Assembly: GCF_037450285.1 (NCBI RefSeq)
Contig: NZ_JAQISN010000007.1
Span: forward strand, 19,692 to 83,691
Reading direction: 5' to 3'
Source of the DNA: Erwinia sp. SLM-02
Lineage (GTDB): Bacteria; Pseudomonadota; Gammaproteobacteria; Enterobacterales; Enterobacteriaceae
DNA: 64,000 nt
A program made the translations under genes and the position numbers. This document shows positions 34,579-41,561 of the stretch, piece after piece (the stretch's first letter is position 1; the number at the start of each line of letters is the position of its first letter). The notes beneath the pieces are model-generated. The model ran no database searches, was not told the DNA's origin, and saw nothing but the letters and a program-made list of their open reading frames with translations.

Positions 34579-35379
34579 ATGTATCGTATTGTTGCTTCAG
34601 ATCTGGATGGCACGCTGTTATCTCCCGATCATACGCTTTCCCCTTATGCCCGCGAAACACTGCAGTTACTGGTTCGTAAGGGGATCCATTTTATCTTTGC
34701 CACCGGCCGCCACTACATTGACGTCGCGCAGATGCGTGACAGCCTTGGCATTGATGCCTTTATGATTACCTCTAATGGCGCACGTGTGCATAACACCGCG
34801 GGTGAACTGGTTTTCAGCCATAACCTTGATGAAGACATCGCCAGAGAACTGTTTGCTTTGCAGCACAGTAACCCCGACATCTATACCAACATTTATCGTG
34901 ATGAAGAGTGGTTTTTGAACCGCCATCGTCCCGATGAGATGGATTTTTTCCGCGAGTCAGATTTCAACTATCAGATTTACCAGCCCGGCGAACTGCCGAC
35001 GGACGGCATCAGCAAAGTGTTCTTCACCTGTAGCGATCCTGACCTCCTGGTTCCTCTGGAGCTGGCGCTGATTGCGCGGTGGGGAGACAGGGTTAACGTC
35101 AGCTTCTCGCTGCCGACCTGCCTGGAGGTAATGGCCGGGGGGGTCTCTAAAGGCCATGCGCTGGATGCCGTATCACAGTCCCTCGGGTCATCTTTAAAGG
35201 AGTGCATCGCATTCGGTGACGGGATGAATGATAAGGAAATGCTGAGTATGGCCGGAAAAGGCTGCATCATGGATAACGCTCATCAGCGTCTGAAAGATTT
35301 GCTGCCGGAGCTGGAAGTCATTGGATCTAATGCCGATCAGGCCGTACCGAAAACATTGCGTATGCTGTTTGGTGTGTAA
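34579..35379 (+). CDS. yigL: HAD-family sugar/pyridoxal phosphatase YigL
   Basis: YigL is a Cof-type (IIB) HAD phosphatase acting on sugar phosphates and pyridoxal phosphate; in E. coli it relieves glucose-phosphate stress under SgrS control. ATG 34579 with AGAGG gives 266 residues, the E. coli length; ATG 34540 is unlikely. Motif I is ASDLDGTLL, motif II ATGRH/TSNGAR, motif III VSKGHAL, motif IV GDGMNDKEML. A strong terminator follows. Confidence 0.94.
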   Translation: MYRIVASDLDGTLLSPDHTLSPYARETLQLLVRKGIHFIFATGRHYIDVAQMRDSLGIDAFMITSNGARVHNTAGELVFSHNLDEDIARELFALQHSNPDIYTNIYRDEEWFLNRHRPDEMDFFRESDFNYQIYQPGELPTDGISKVFFTCSDPDLLVPLELALIARWGDRVNVSFSLPTCLEVMAGGVSKGHALDAVSQSLGSSLKECIAFGDGMNDKEMLSMAGKGCIMDNAHQRLKDLLPELEVIGSNADQAVPKTLRMLFGV

Positions 35380-35428
35380 TTTTTCAGTGTAGTAAAACGT
35401 ACTCGACCGACTGTAAATTGATATCCTC

Positions 35429-35461
35429 AACAGGAGATAGTTTCTATTTCCTGTTTTTTTT
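35429..35461 (+). terminator. Terminator of pldB-yigL
   Basis: A 12-bp stem (35429-35440 with 35444-35455, one G-U pair) and a run of T residues, 50 bases after yigL. Confidence 0.88.
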
Positions 35462-35981
35462 CGTCGATTTTTTATGCTAATGATTGATCGACGAAGCAGG
35501 ATACCTTTAGCAAGATTTACCGAAGAGATTATTCAATTTATACAATGATTAATTAATCACTCAGCCTGGTCTACGCATTAAAATGATGCTGTGGGGTGAA
35601 ATTGTATCATTATGTTTTGAATGAAAGGTTTTGTTTTATTTAACCTTCGAGTAGATATAAAAATTGAAAACCAATTAATAAAGTAATGACAATGTGGTTT
35701 TTCGATGGGAGATAATTCTGTTTTAGGGTGATTTTTGGTTTATGGTTTTAAAGTTATTACTTAGTAGAGGAGTGAGTGGTGTTTTAATGTGAATTTTTTA
35801 AGCTGTGTCTTTTAATCTTTTCAACCACTACCCCTTACTGTAATAATTACCGTACTAAAACCACCATGGGTAATCTAATGACAGAAAAGCTATGGTGAGT
35901 TCATCACGATTGTCATTCGAAGTTTCATGGTGACTGTATGAGTACATTTTATTAATAAGCCAACAACTTTATTTGATCAAG
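35462..35981 (+). other. AT-rich stretch without a recognised gene
   Basis: About 520 bases, visibly richer in A+T than the flanking core genes. No frame with coding character, RNA or long repeat is seen. It may be the downstream region of the minus-strand regulator that follows, or decayed acquired DNA. E. coli has yigM (biotin transporter) near this place; no remnant is visible. Confidence 0.6.
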
Positions 35982-36377
35982 TCAAATTTGAATGTCTGCA
36001 GTGGGTAGGTGTTTATTTTCTAAGTGATGGCCGTTAGTCGCGCGATCTGAATTCAAAAAAAACTTGTTAAAGCACAGGCCGTATCTGTGAATTGTCATAA
36101 TTAAGTCGTTTGGGAATCCTTGTTTAGCAAGGAGTGCACGGGTTTGGAAAACAAGCTGGTTGTAATTTTTTTCTTTTGATGTCGTGCTATTTCTTCCCCA
36201 GATGTTCTGGATGATTTTTTCTTTTTCAATAATTTCATTCATCAGGCAAAGAATGAGTATTCTTTGGTTTTTGCTAACCTTTGCCATGATGTTGCTGCCC
36301 TTTATAGACAGATACTTTTCTTTTAAAAGGAGTTTTTCATTTTCATATTTTACTGATTTAGGTTCTATCGTATTCAT
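35982..36377 (-). CDS. Small soluble winged-helix regulator (OmpR/ToxR-type DNA-binding domain)
   Basis: A 131-residue, lysine-rich protein. Residues about 18-105 fit the winged helix-turn-helix of OmpR/CadC/ToxR proteins: a leading strand pair, KNQRILILCLMNEIIEKEKIIQNIWG (helices 1-2), NYNQLVFQTRALLAKQGFP (recognition helix) and the wing LIMTIHRYGLCFN. No membrane segment or receiver domain is present, so it is a lone DNA-binding domain, unlike its divergent neighbour. The codons are AT-rich. GGAGAG lies nine bases before the ATG. A 14-bp palindrome is 21 bases upstream. Function unknown; gene control is inferred from fold only. Confidence 0.68.
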   Translation of the reverse strand: MNTIEPKSVKYENEKLLLKEKYLSIKGSNIMAKVSKNQRILILCLMNEIIEKEKIIQNIWGRNSTTSKEKNYNQLVFQTRALLAKQGFPNDLIMTIHRYGLCFNKFFLNSDRATNGHHLENKHLPTADIQI

Positions 36378-36731
36378 TTTTATACACTCTCCGTTATTTC
36401 AAATATTTGAATGTGGTGCACAGGTTATGTTTGGGGAAATAAAATCAAGACAGCCGTGCTTTTAGCGATAATTGTATTGTTTGAAATAACTTAATGGCAA
36501 TATATATTGTATTAACGTCCGGTTATAGATTTTTATTCTGTTATGTGTTTGTTTGTTAGTTTTAAATCTCGACTATAAGGAGACTGGCGTATTGAACATC
36601 CAGAAGAAAGGTAGGGTGCTTTTCCATTGGGATATCTTAGTCAGCTTATTATTCATTAACTAAATCTGGCGGTGAACGTCTGCGCCAAAAATTCACCAGG
36701 GTGGTAGGTAGTTAAAAAGTCAGGTAGCTTC
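36378..36731 (+). promoter_or_regulatory. Intergenic region between two divergent regulators, with palindromes
   Basis: The 354-base AT-rich region must hold both promoters. A perfect 14-bp palindrome TTCAAATATTTGAA (36398-36411) and a perfect 12-bp palindrome CAATATATATTG (36498-36509) are candidate operator sites. No further gene is seen. Confidence 0.45.
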
Positions 36732-37526
36732 GTGAATTACTTAATAAATGGTATTTTAAAATATAACACCTGTGATGGGACGTTATATTTAACCGACGGC
36801 AGTATTGATATGCTTTCACTAAGCAGGATTTCTAATGAGTTATTGTGCCTGCTGGTGGAAAATAATGGGCGTCCATTAAGTAGAGACGATGTTTTGAATG
36901 AGTTATGGGGGCGGAGAGGATTGTCCTCATCCAGTAATAATCTTAATAATTATGTTTCAATGCTTCGGAAAACGCTGGCGAGCCTGGGGGTCGTCGATAT
37001 AATCACAACGATTCCACGATATGGTTTTATATTCAGTGCGGAAGTGAGTGAGGTTGCTGATGGAGGTGAAAGCGACGCGGTTAGTGAAGTCGTTAGCGGT
37101 TACAGTTTAAAAAAACCGAAAAAATACAATCAGCTACATGGCTCTGCCACGTCGAAAATGTTTTTCTTTATCAATTACAAATTAAATTTAACCTCAATAA
37201 TTACTTTGATGTGTTTTGTTTTTTTTGTTTTCTTTATTTGGAGGCAGAGCGAAAGGTGGCATCATTACAGTTTTGAGGTAAGTCAGTGTAGGATTCATTT
37301 GTTGGCGCGCGCGGGGGGTGAAAAAAATTCGGGAGAAATGCATGGGTCGATCAGAAATTACGTGACTCAATATAAATTTAATTGTGGTCGTAAAGCAGAT
37401 GTTTTTTATTGGCCCGAGCAGGAGGGGGGGCCAGATGTGACGGGGAGCAGTGAGGTTTTAGCGTATTGCGGAGAGAGCACTGGCGCAGTATGTATTAATT
37501 ACGGCCTGTTCAAACGTGAGAAATGA
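36732..37526 (+). CDS. ToxR/CadC-like membrane-anchored transcriptional regulator
   Basis: A 264-residue one-component regulator. Residues 5-103 form an OmpR-type winged helix (ISNELLCLLVENNGRPLSRDDVLNELWG, LNNYVSMLRKTLA, TTIPRYGFIF); a loop to about 150; one membrane helix near 152-170; a periplasmic domain 171-264 with four cysteines (C186, C218, C246, C254), possibly disulphide-bonded. The GTG start has AGGTAG just upstream. Next comes a FidL-like gene, as in MarT-FidL of Salmonella and YqeI-YqeJ of E. coli. The target genes are unknown; no fimbrial or other cluster lies near. Codons are AT-rich, suggesting transfer. Confidence 0.75.
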   Translation: MNYLINGILKYNTCDGTLYLTDGSIDMLSLSRISNELLCLLVENNGRPLSRDDVLNELWGRRGLSSSSNNLNNYVSMLRKTLASLGVVDIITTIPRYGFIFSAEVSEVADGGESDAVSEVVSGYSLKKPKKYNQLHGSATSKMFFFINYKLNLTSIITLMCFVFFVFFIWRQSERWHHYSFEVSQCRIHLLARAGGEKNSGEMHGSIRNYVTQYKFNCGRKADVFYWPEQEGGPDVTGSSEVLAYCGESTGAVCINYGLFKREK

Positions 37527-37530
37527 ACTA

Positions 37531-37977
37531 ATGTCTTTTATCAGACAGCGTTACCCGGTCTGGACGGTAGTGATTTTTCTCTCGCTGTGTATTCTGTGGT
37601 TCGATCATACCGATCAACGGCGAGGCTTCACCTGCCGCGCGCAGCTTGGCATCAACCCACCTTTCAGCCAGTGTGGAACCCGAAATCTTCTCGACTTCTT
37701 TATGGCGATGAACGGCAACGGTGAGGGATACCTGTTACTGTCTGGAAGGCTGGGATGCGGGGAAGAGGCGGAGGTCGTTAATGACATCCTTGATTTTCAA
37801 TACGAGAAAAAAGGGGGGAATTATGCGCTACACCTTCGAAAACAAAACGCCGTGATTAACAGGTTGCTTCCGCAGTTCAGGGAGAAAGACTTAATCATTG
37901 AGATTAAACAACTGGATCAGCGCAGATATCTTCTTTCTTCTAATAATCGTGCGTTGCTGGTGTGTCAGCCGCAATGA
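37531..37977 (+). CDS. FidL-like single-pass membrane protein, partner of the ToxR-like regulator
   Basis: A 148-residue protein from ATG 37531 (GTG 37516, overlapping the previous gene, is possible). It has a membrane anchor at residues 9-25 and a periplasmic domain with C35, C48, C76 and C145; the spacing FTCRAQL, near-central NGNGEGYLLLSGRL and final ALLVC fit the FidL-like family. Such proteins are encoded right after ToxR-like regulators and are thought to modulate or stabilise them, like ToxS. Its base composition is nearer the core than the regulator's. Function inferred from context. Confidence 0.7.
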   Translation: MSFIRQRYPVWTVVIFLSLCILWFDHTDQRRGFTCRAQLGINPPFSQCGTRNLLDFFMAMNGNGEGYLLLSGRLGCGEEAEVVNDILDFQYEKKGGNYALHLRKQNAVINRLLPQFREKDLIIEIKQLDQRRYLLSSNNRALLVCQPQ

Positions 37978-37987
37978 AGGGAGATGA

Positions 37988-38021
37988 AGTAGCGGGAGTT
38001 ATAATGTGTACTCCCGCTACT
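37988..38021. terminator. Hairpin between the FidL-like gene and glpT
   Basis: A perfect 12-bp stem (37988-37999 with 38010-38021) with a 10-base loop lies between two convergent genes. No U run is seen on either strand. Confidence 0.5.
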
Positions 38022-38031
38022 CACTATCTGA

Positions 38032-39378
38032 TTATTGAGCCTTAAGCTGCTGCTTATGCTTCTTCTCACTCATCATGGTCATGGCAAGAAGGATTACCGC
38101 CAGAACGCATCCGCCGATCATCACCATAAAGCCACCGTCCCAACCAAAGTAGTCAACGGTGTATCCCACGATAGCGCTGGCAGCAACAGAGCCACCCAGA
38201 TAGCCAAACAGCCCGGTAAAGCCTGCGGCAGTACCCGCCGCTTTTTTCGGTGCCAGTTCAAGGGCATGCAGACCGATCAGCATCACAGGACCGTAAATCA
38301 GGAAGCCAATGACCATCATGCAGGCCATATCCACGCCGGGATTCCCTGCGGGGTTCATCCAGTAAACAATCGTCGCGATGGTCACAAGCGTCATAAAGAA
38401 GACGCCGGTAGCGCCACGGTTACCTTTGAACACTTTATCTGACATCCAGCCGCACAGCAGGGTGCCTGGAATACCCGCATACTCATAGAAGAAATACGCC
38501 CACGAGGATTTATCCAGCGTAAAGTGTTTCACTTCTTTCAGATAGGTAGGTGACCAGTCAAGAACCCCGTAACGCAGCAAATAGACAAACACGTTTGCCA
38601 GAGCGATGTACCACAGCAGTTTGTTCGGCAGAATGTACTGCATGAAAATCTGTTTTGCGGTCAGCTCTTCTTCATGCTTTTCATCATAGTCCGGTGGATA
38701 GTCATTTTTGTATTCTTCAATCGGAGGCAGACCACAGGACTGCGGTGTATCGCGCATCAGAGCAAACGCAATAATCGCAATCAGGATCGCGCCGAAGGCC
38801 GGCATATAAAGTGCGGCTTTCCAGTCATTAAACCAGGCCATGCCCAACAGGAACAGCAGCGGAGGAATACCACCACCCACATTATGTGCGCAGTTCCAGA
38901 CGGAAACGATGCCACCTCGTTCTTTCTGCGACCACCAGTGCACCATTGTACGGCCACACGGAGGCCATCCCATACCCTGGAACCAGCCGCACAGGAACAG
39001 CAGAACGAACATCACCATGATGCTTGACGTTGCCCAGGGGACAAATCCCATAAACAACATCACCAAGGCGGCAAGAATCAGCCCGGCAGGCAGAAATACG
39101 CGTGGATTTGAGCGGTCGGAAATCGAACCCATAATAAATTTCGAAAAACCGTAGGCGATGGAGATACCTGACAGGGCAAATCCTAAATCACCACGCGAAA
39201 AACCCTGCTCGACAAGGTAGGGCATCGCCAGCGCGAAGTTTTTACGCACCAGATAGTAGGCGGCGTAACCGAAGAAAATCCCCAGAAAGATCTGCCAGCG
39301 GAGCTTACGGTACAGCGGGTCAACGCGGCTGGCATCAACGCGTGGCTGATGTGCTGCGGGTTTGAAAATACTTAACAT
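38032..39378 (-). CDS. glpT: sn-Glycerol-3-phosphate:phosphate antiporter GlpT
   Basis: GlpT is a 12-helix MFS antiporter importing glycerol-3-phosphate, and the entry route of fosfomycin. From ATG 39378, with GGGG upstream, it has 448 residues and matches E. coli GlpT closely, including FFGYAAYYLVRKNFALAMPYL, substrate-binding R45-type arginine, and GWFQGMGWPPCGRTMVHWW. Longer starts at 39390 or 39381 are possible. In E. coli glpT pairs with glpQ elsewhere on the map; here it stands alone with no glpQ or glpABC beside it. Confidence 0.95.
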   Translation of the reverse strand: MLSIFKPAAHQPRVDASRVDPLYRKLRWQIFLGIFFGYAAYYLVRKNFALAMPYLVEQGFSRGDLGFALSGISIAYGFSKFIMGSISDRSNPRVFLPAGLILAALVMLFMGFVPWATSSIMVMFVLLFLCGWFQGMGWPPCGRTMVHWWSQKERGGIVSVWNCAHNVGGGIPPLLFLLGMAWFNDWKAALYMPAFGAILIAIIAFALMRDTPQSCGLPPIEEYKNDYPPDYDEKHEEELTAKQIFMQYILPNKLLWYIALANVFVYLLRYGVLDWSPTYLKEVKHFTLDKSSWAYFFYEYAGIPGTLLCGWMSDKVFKGNRGATGVFFMTLVTIATIVYWMNPAGNPGVDMACMMVIGFLIYGPVMLIGLHALELAPKKAAGTAAGFTGLFGYLGGSVAASAIVGYTVDYFGWDGGFMVMIGGCVLAVILLAMTMMSEKKHKQQLKAQ

Positions 39379-39454
39379 CATGGCCCCCATGGCTCAAGTA
39401 ACGATGTTCACGCCTGGCTATGTTGAAAAGTCAGCAATCTTTCATTAGAAAAAT

Positions 39455-39495
39455 GTTCCTTTTCGAAAGCATTATGGCGATATTCGAAAAAATCT
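39455..39495 (-). promoter_or_regulatory. Two GlpR-operator-like sites upstream of glpT
   Basis: ATGTTCCTTTTCGAAAGCAT (39455-39474) and, directly adjoining, TATGGCGATATTCGAA plus an A-rich half (39475-39495) resemble the GlpR operator consensus WATGTTCGWTAWCGAACATW. They sit 77-117 bases before the glpT start, where repression by GlpR would act. Confidence 0.55.
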
Positions 39496-39589
39496 TGGTA
39501 ACTAGGGGCGCGAATGTTACATTTTTATGACGAAATGGCTATATCTGCATCATTAAATGCAGTGATATTTTCGGATGTGAACTTTATTT

Positions 39590-39605
39590 TGTGACCAGCG
39601 TCACG
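39590..39605 (-). promoter_or_regulatory. CRP-binding site upstream of glpT
   Basis: TGTGA-CCAGCG-TCACG matches the CRP consensus at nine of ten positions. It lies about 100 bases beyond the GlpR-like sites, a layout suited to CRP activation of glpT with GlpR repression. The rest of the 551-base gap 39379-39929 holds no gene I can support. Confidence 0.7.
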
Positions 39606-39929
39606 CTGGTGAGGCCGTATCCGTTAGAATTCACGAATGCTGGACGTGTATACGCTGAATGAAAACGTATTTCTCAGCAAAATTTTATCCATGATAAAAA
39701 AGCGGGATTACAGCAGTGTCTGTAACGCGGCTAGGAAAGGGGAACACCCGATCGTGCTGCTATCATCGAAATTTATGACAATACTCGCGTCGCCGATGTG
39801 AATGACGTTGACGGGACGATCATCCGACAGATACTGGAGTTTTCAGGAAAGTTGAGGGGATCATAATTTAATAATTTTAATAAATTAACGCCTGAGACAG
39901 ACGTTAATCGATTGAATTAAATTAAATAT

Positions 39930-40400
39930 TTATTTTTTAGCCGGACGTATTTTCATCGCGAGGCCTTTCAGAAAATTGCGCAGGATCTGATCGCCACATT
40001 CGCGATAGTTTTTGTGACCCGGCTTGCGGAAGATGGCGCCAATTTCGGATTGTCCTACCGCAAAATCGGCGCTTTTCAGCAGTTCAATAATATCGGTTGT
40101 TTTTAAATCGAAGGCCACGCGCAGCTTTTTCATGATGATATTGTTGGTCATCTTGCGCTCAATTGAAGGTACCGGCGCTTCTTCACTTTTTCCACGGCGT
40201 TCAAAAATCAGACCGTTAAGAAAATAACCCATAACGACATCCGGGCAAGGGCGGTAACCTGGCTCATCTTCTTTTTTCAGGAAGCTGTGCACTTCGGCTT
40301 CGGCTACTTCGCTCTCTGCCAGCGCCAGAATGCTCACCACTTTTGCATCGCTCAGATCCAGCATGTAACGCACGCTGCGCAGGACATCATTATTCGTCAT
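39930..40400 (-). CDS. DUF1456 (YehS) family protein
   Basis: A 156-residue protein (same length as E. coli YehS) made of two DUF1456 repeats: NNDVLRSVRYMLDLSD-type at residues 3-70 and NNIIMKKLRVAFDLKTTDI at 85-150. Paired phrases PDVVMGYFLNGLIFERRG and DQILRNFLKGLA show the duplication. ATG 40400 with AGAG is preferred over the GTG two codons upstream. Function unknown; a small cytoplasmic helical protein. E. coli has yehS elsewhere, so the locus differs. Confidence 0.85.
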   Translation of the reverse strand: MTNNDVLRSVRYMLDLSDAKVVSILALAESEVAEAEVHSFLKKEDEPGYRPCPDVVMGYFLNGLIFERRGKSEEAPVPSIERKMTNNIIMKKLRVAFDLKTTDIIELLKSADFAVGQSEIGAIFRKPGHKNYRECGDQILRNFLKGLAMKIRPAKK

Positions 40401-40466
40401 AAACACTCTCTTAATTGAAACTATTGCAGTGAGCGCATTATAGAGCCAATTGAGCGGTTAAACAGG

Positions 40467-40490
40467 AAAAACCGCCGGTCTTCGCCGGCG
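40467..40490 (-). terminator. Terminator of metR
   Basis: A 6-bp GC stem (40473-40478 with 40485-40490) is followed on the minus strand by five U (40467-40471). Confidence 0.65.
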
Positions 40491-40497
40491 AAATGCG

Positions 40498-41439
40498 TCA
40501 GGGATGGGTAAATGATGTCGGCAAGGGTGTTCCAGGACGTGAGGCATCCCGGACCCGGGGCAAATGATCGCAGGCGTGCTGCCGTGCGGAACGAATAAAG
40601 GCTTCCACGACCGGCTGACGTTGTTCTCCTTCACGTACCGCGGCGTAAAGCCTGCTCCACAGACCTTCACCGAGCGTTTTGGTGACGATCAGGCCCTGAT
40701 GTTCAAAACTCTCCACCACCCAGTGTGGCAGGGCAGCAATGCCCATCTGTGCGGAAACCATCTGAATTAACAGCAGGGTGTTATCCACGCTTTTCAGCGC
40801 CGGGCTGACGCCCGCGGGCTGCAGGAAATGGCGCCAGATATCAAGACGCTGGCGCTGTACCGGATAAATGAGCAGCACTTCACTGGCCAGATCTTCCGGC
40901 GAAATATGGTCCACGCTGGCCAGAGGGTGGTCAGGGGCCACCACCAGTCGTACCTCGAAATCAAACATGGGTGAATAGAAGAGGCCGCTGCGCGGCAGAA
41001 TATCAGAGGTCAGCACGATATCCAGTTCGCCCTGCTGAAGAGCGGGCTGCGGGTCAAACGTCACGCCGGATTTAAAGTCCATCACCACCTGCGGCCAGCT
41101 CTTACGGAAATTATTCAGCGCCGGAGTCAGCCACTGAATACAGCTGTGGCATTCAATAGCGATTCTCAACGTGGTCTGGTGCGGCTCATGGCAGGCCTGC
41201 AGCGCCTGCTGAATTTGTGGCAGCACCTGCTCGGCCAGCTGCAGCAGAATATCCCCCTGTGGCGTAAAGCGCAGCGGCTGGCTTTTCCGCACAAACAAAC
41301 GGAAGCCCAGCCGCTGTTCCAGATCGCTGAACTGATGGGATAACGCCGACTGCGTTTGATGAAGCTGGGCGGCCGCGGCGGCCAGCGAACCTGAGTTTCG
41401 CAGAGCCTGCAGCGTTCGCAGGTGTTTAAGTTCGATCAT
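40498..41439 (-). CDS. metR: LysR-type regulator of methionine synthesis MetR
   Basis: MetR activates metE and other methionine genes with homocysteine as coinducer and represses itself. The 313 residues (E. coli 317) open with a LysR helix-turn-helix, LAAAAAQLHQTQSALSHQFSDLEQRLG at 19-45, followed by the substrate-binding domain with RIAIECHSCIQWL. It is divergent from metE, sharing a 122-base control region. Confidence 0.95.
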   Translation of the reverse strand: MIELKHLRTLQALRNSGSLAAAAAQLHQTQSALSHQFSDLEQRLGFRLFVRKSQPLRFTPQGDILLQLAEQVLPQIQQALQACHEPHQTTLRIAIECHSCIQWLTPALNNFRKSWPQVVMDFKSGVTFDPQPALQQGELDIVLTSDILPRSGLFYSPMFDFEVRLVVAPDHPLASVDHISPEDLASEVLLIYPVQRQRLDIWRHFLQPAGVSPALKSVDNTLLLIQMVSAQMGIAALPHWVVESFEHQGLIVTKTLGEGLWSRLYAAVREGEQRQPVVEAFIRSARQHACDHLPRVRDASRPGTPLPTSFTHP

Positions 41440-41482
41440 GAGAGTCCTTCACATCGACGGTGAACATATTGCGCTTGTGGAT

Positions 41483-41528
41483 AATACAGTACCTGCGGAT
41501 TATAGCGGTGTAAACATCTGGACGTCCA
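41483..41528. promoter_or_regulatory. metR-metE control region with MetJ boxes
   Basis: Two adjacent 8-bp elements, AACATCTG and GACGTCCA (41513-41528), resemble the MetJ box AGACGTCT in tandem. TGAACATATTGCG just outside (41461-41473) is a half-match to the MetR site TGAA-N5-TTCA. The region between is the shared promoter area of the divergent genes. Confidence 0.5.
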
Positions 41529-41561
41529 AATGATAACACCTAAATAAACAGGATACGAATC

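Noticed and set aside
35380..35981. yigM (biotin transporter) remnant after yigL
   Set aside because: No membrane-protein frame or recognisable fragment of it is present in the AT-rich stretch.
36184..36465. 93-codon plus-strand hydrophobic frame opposite the small regulator
   Set aside because: It is the antisense of the winged-helix gene, which has the better ribosome binding site and a recognisable fold.
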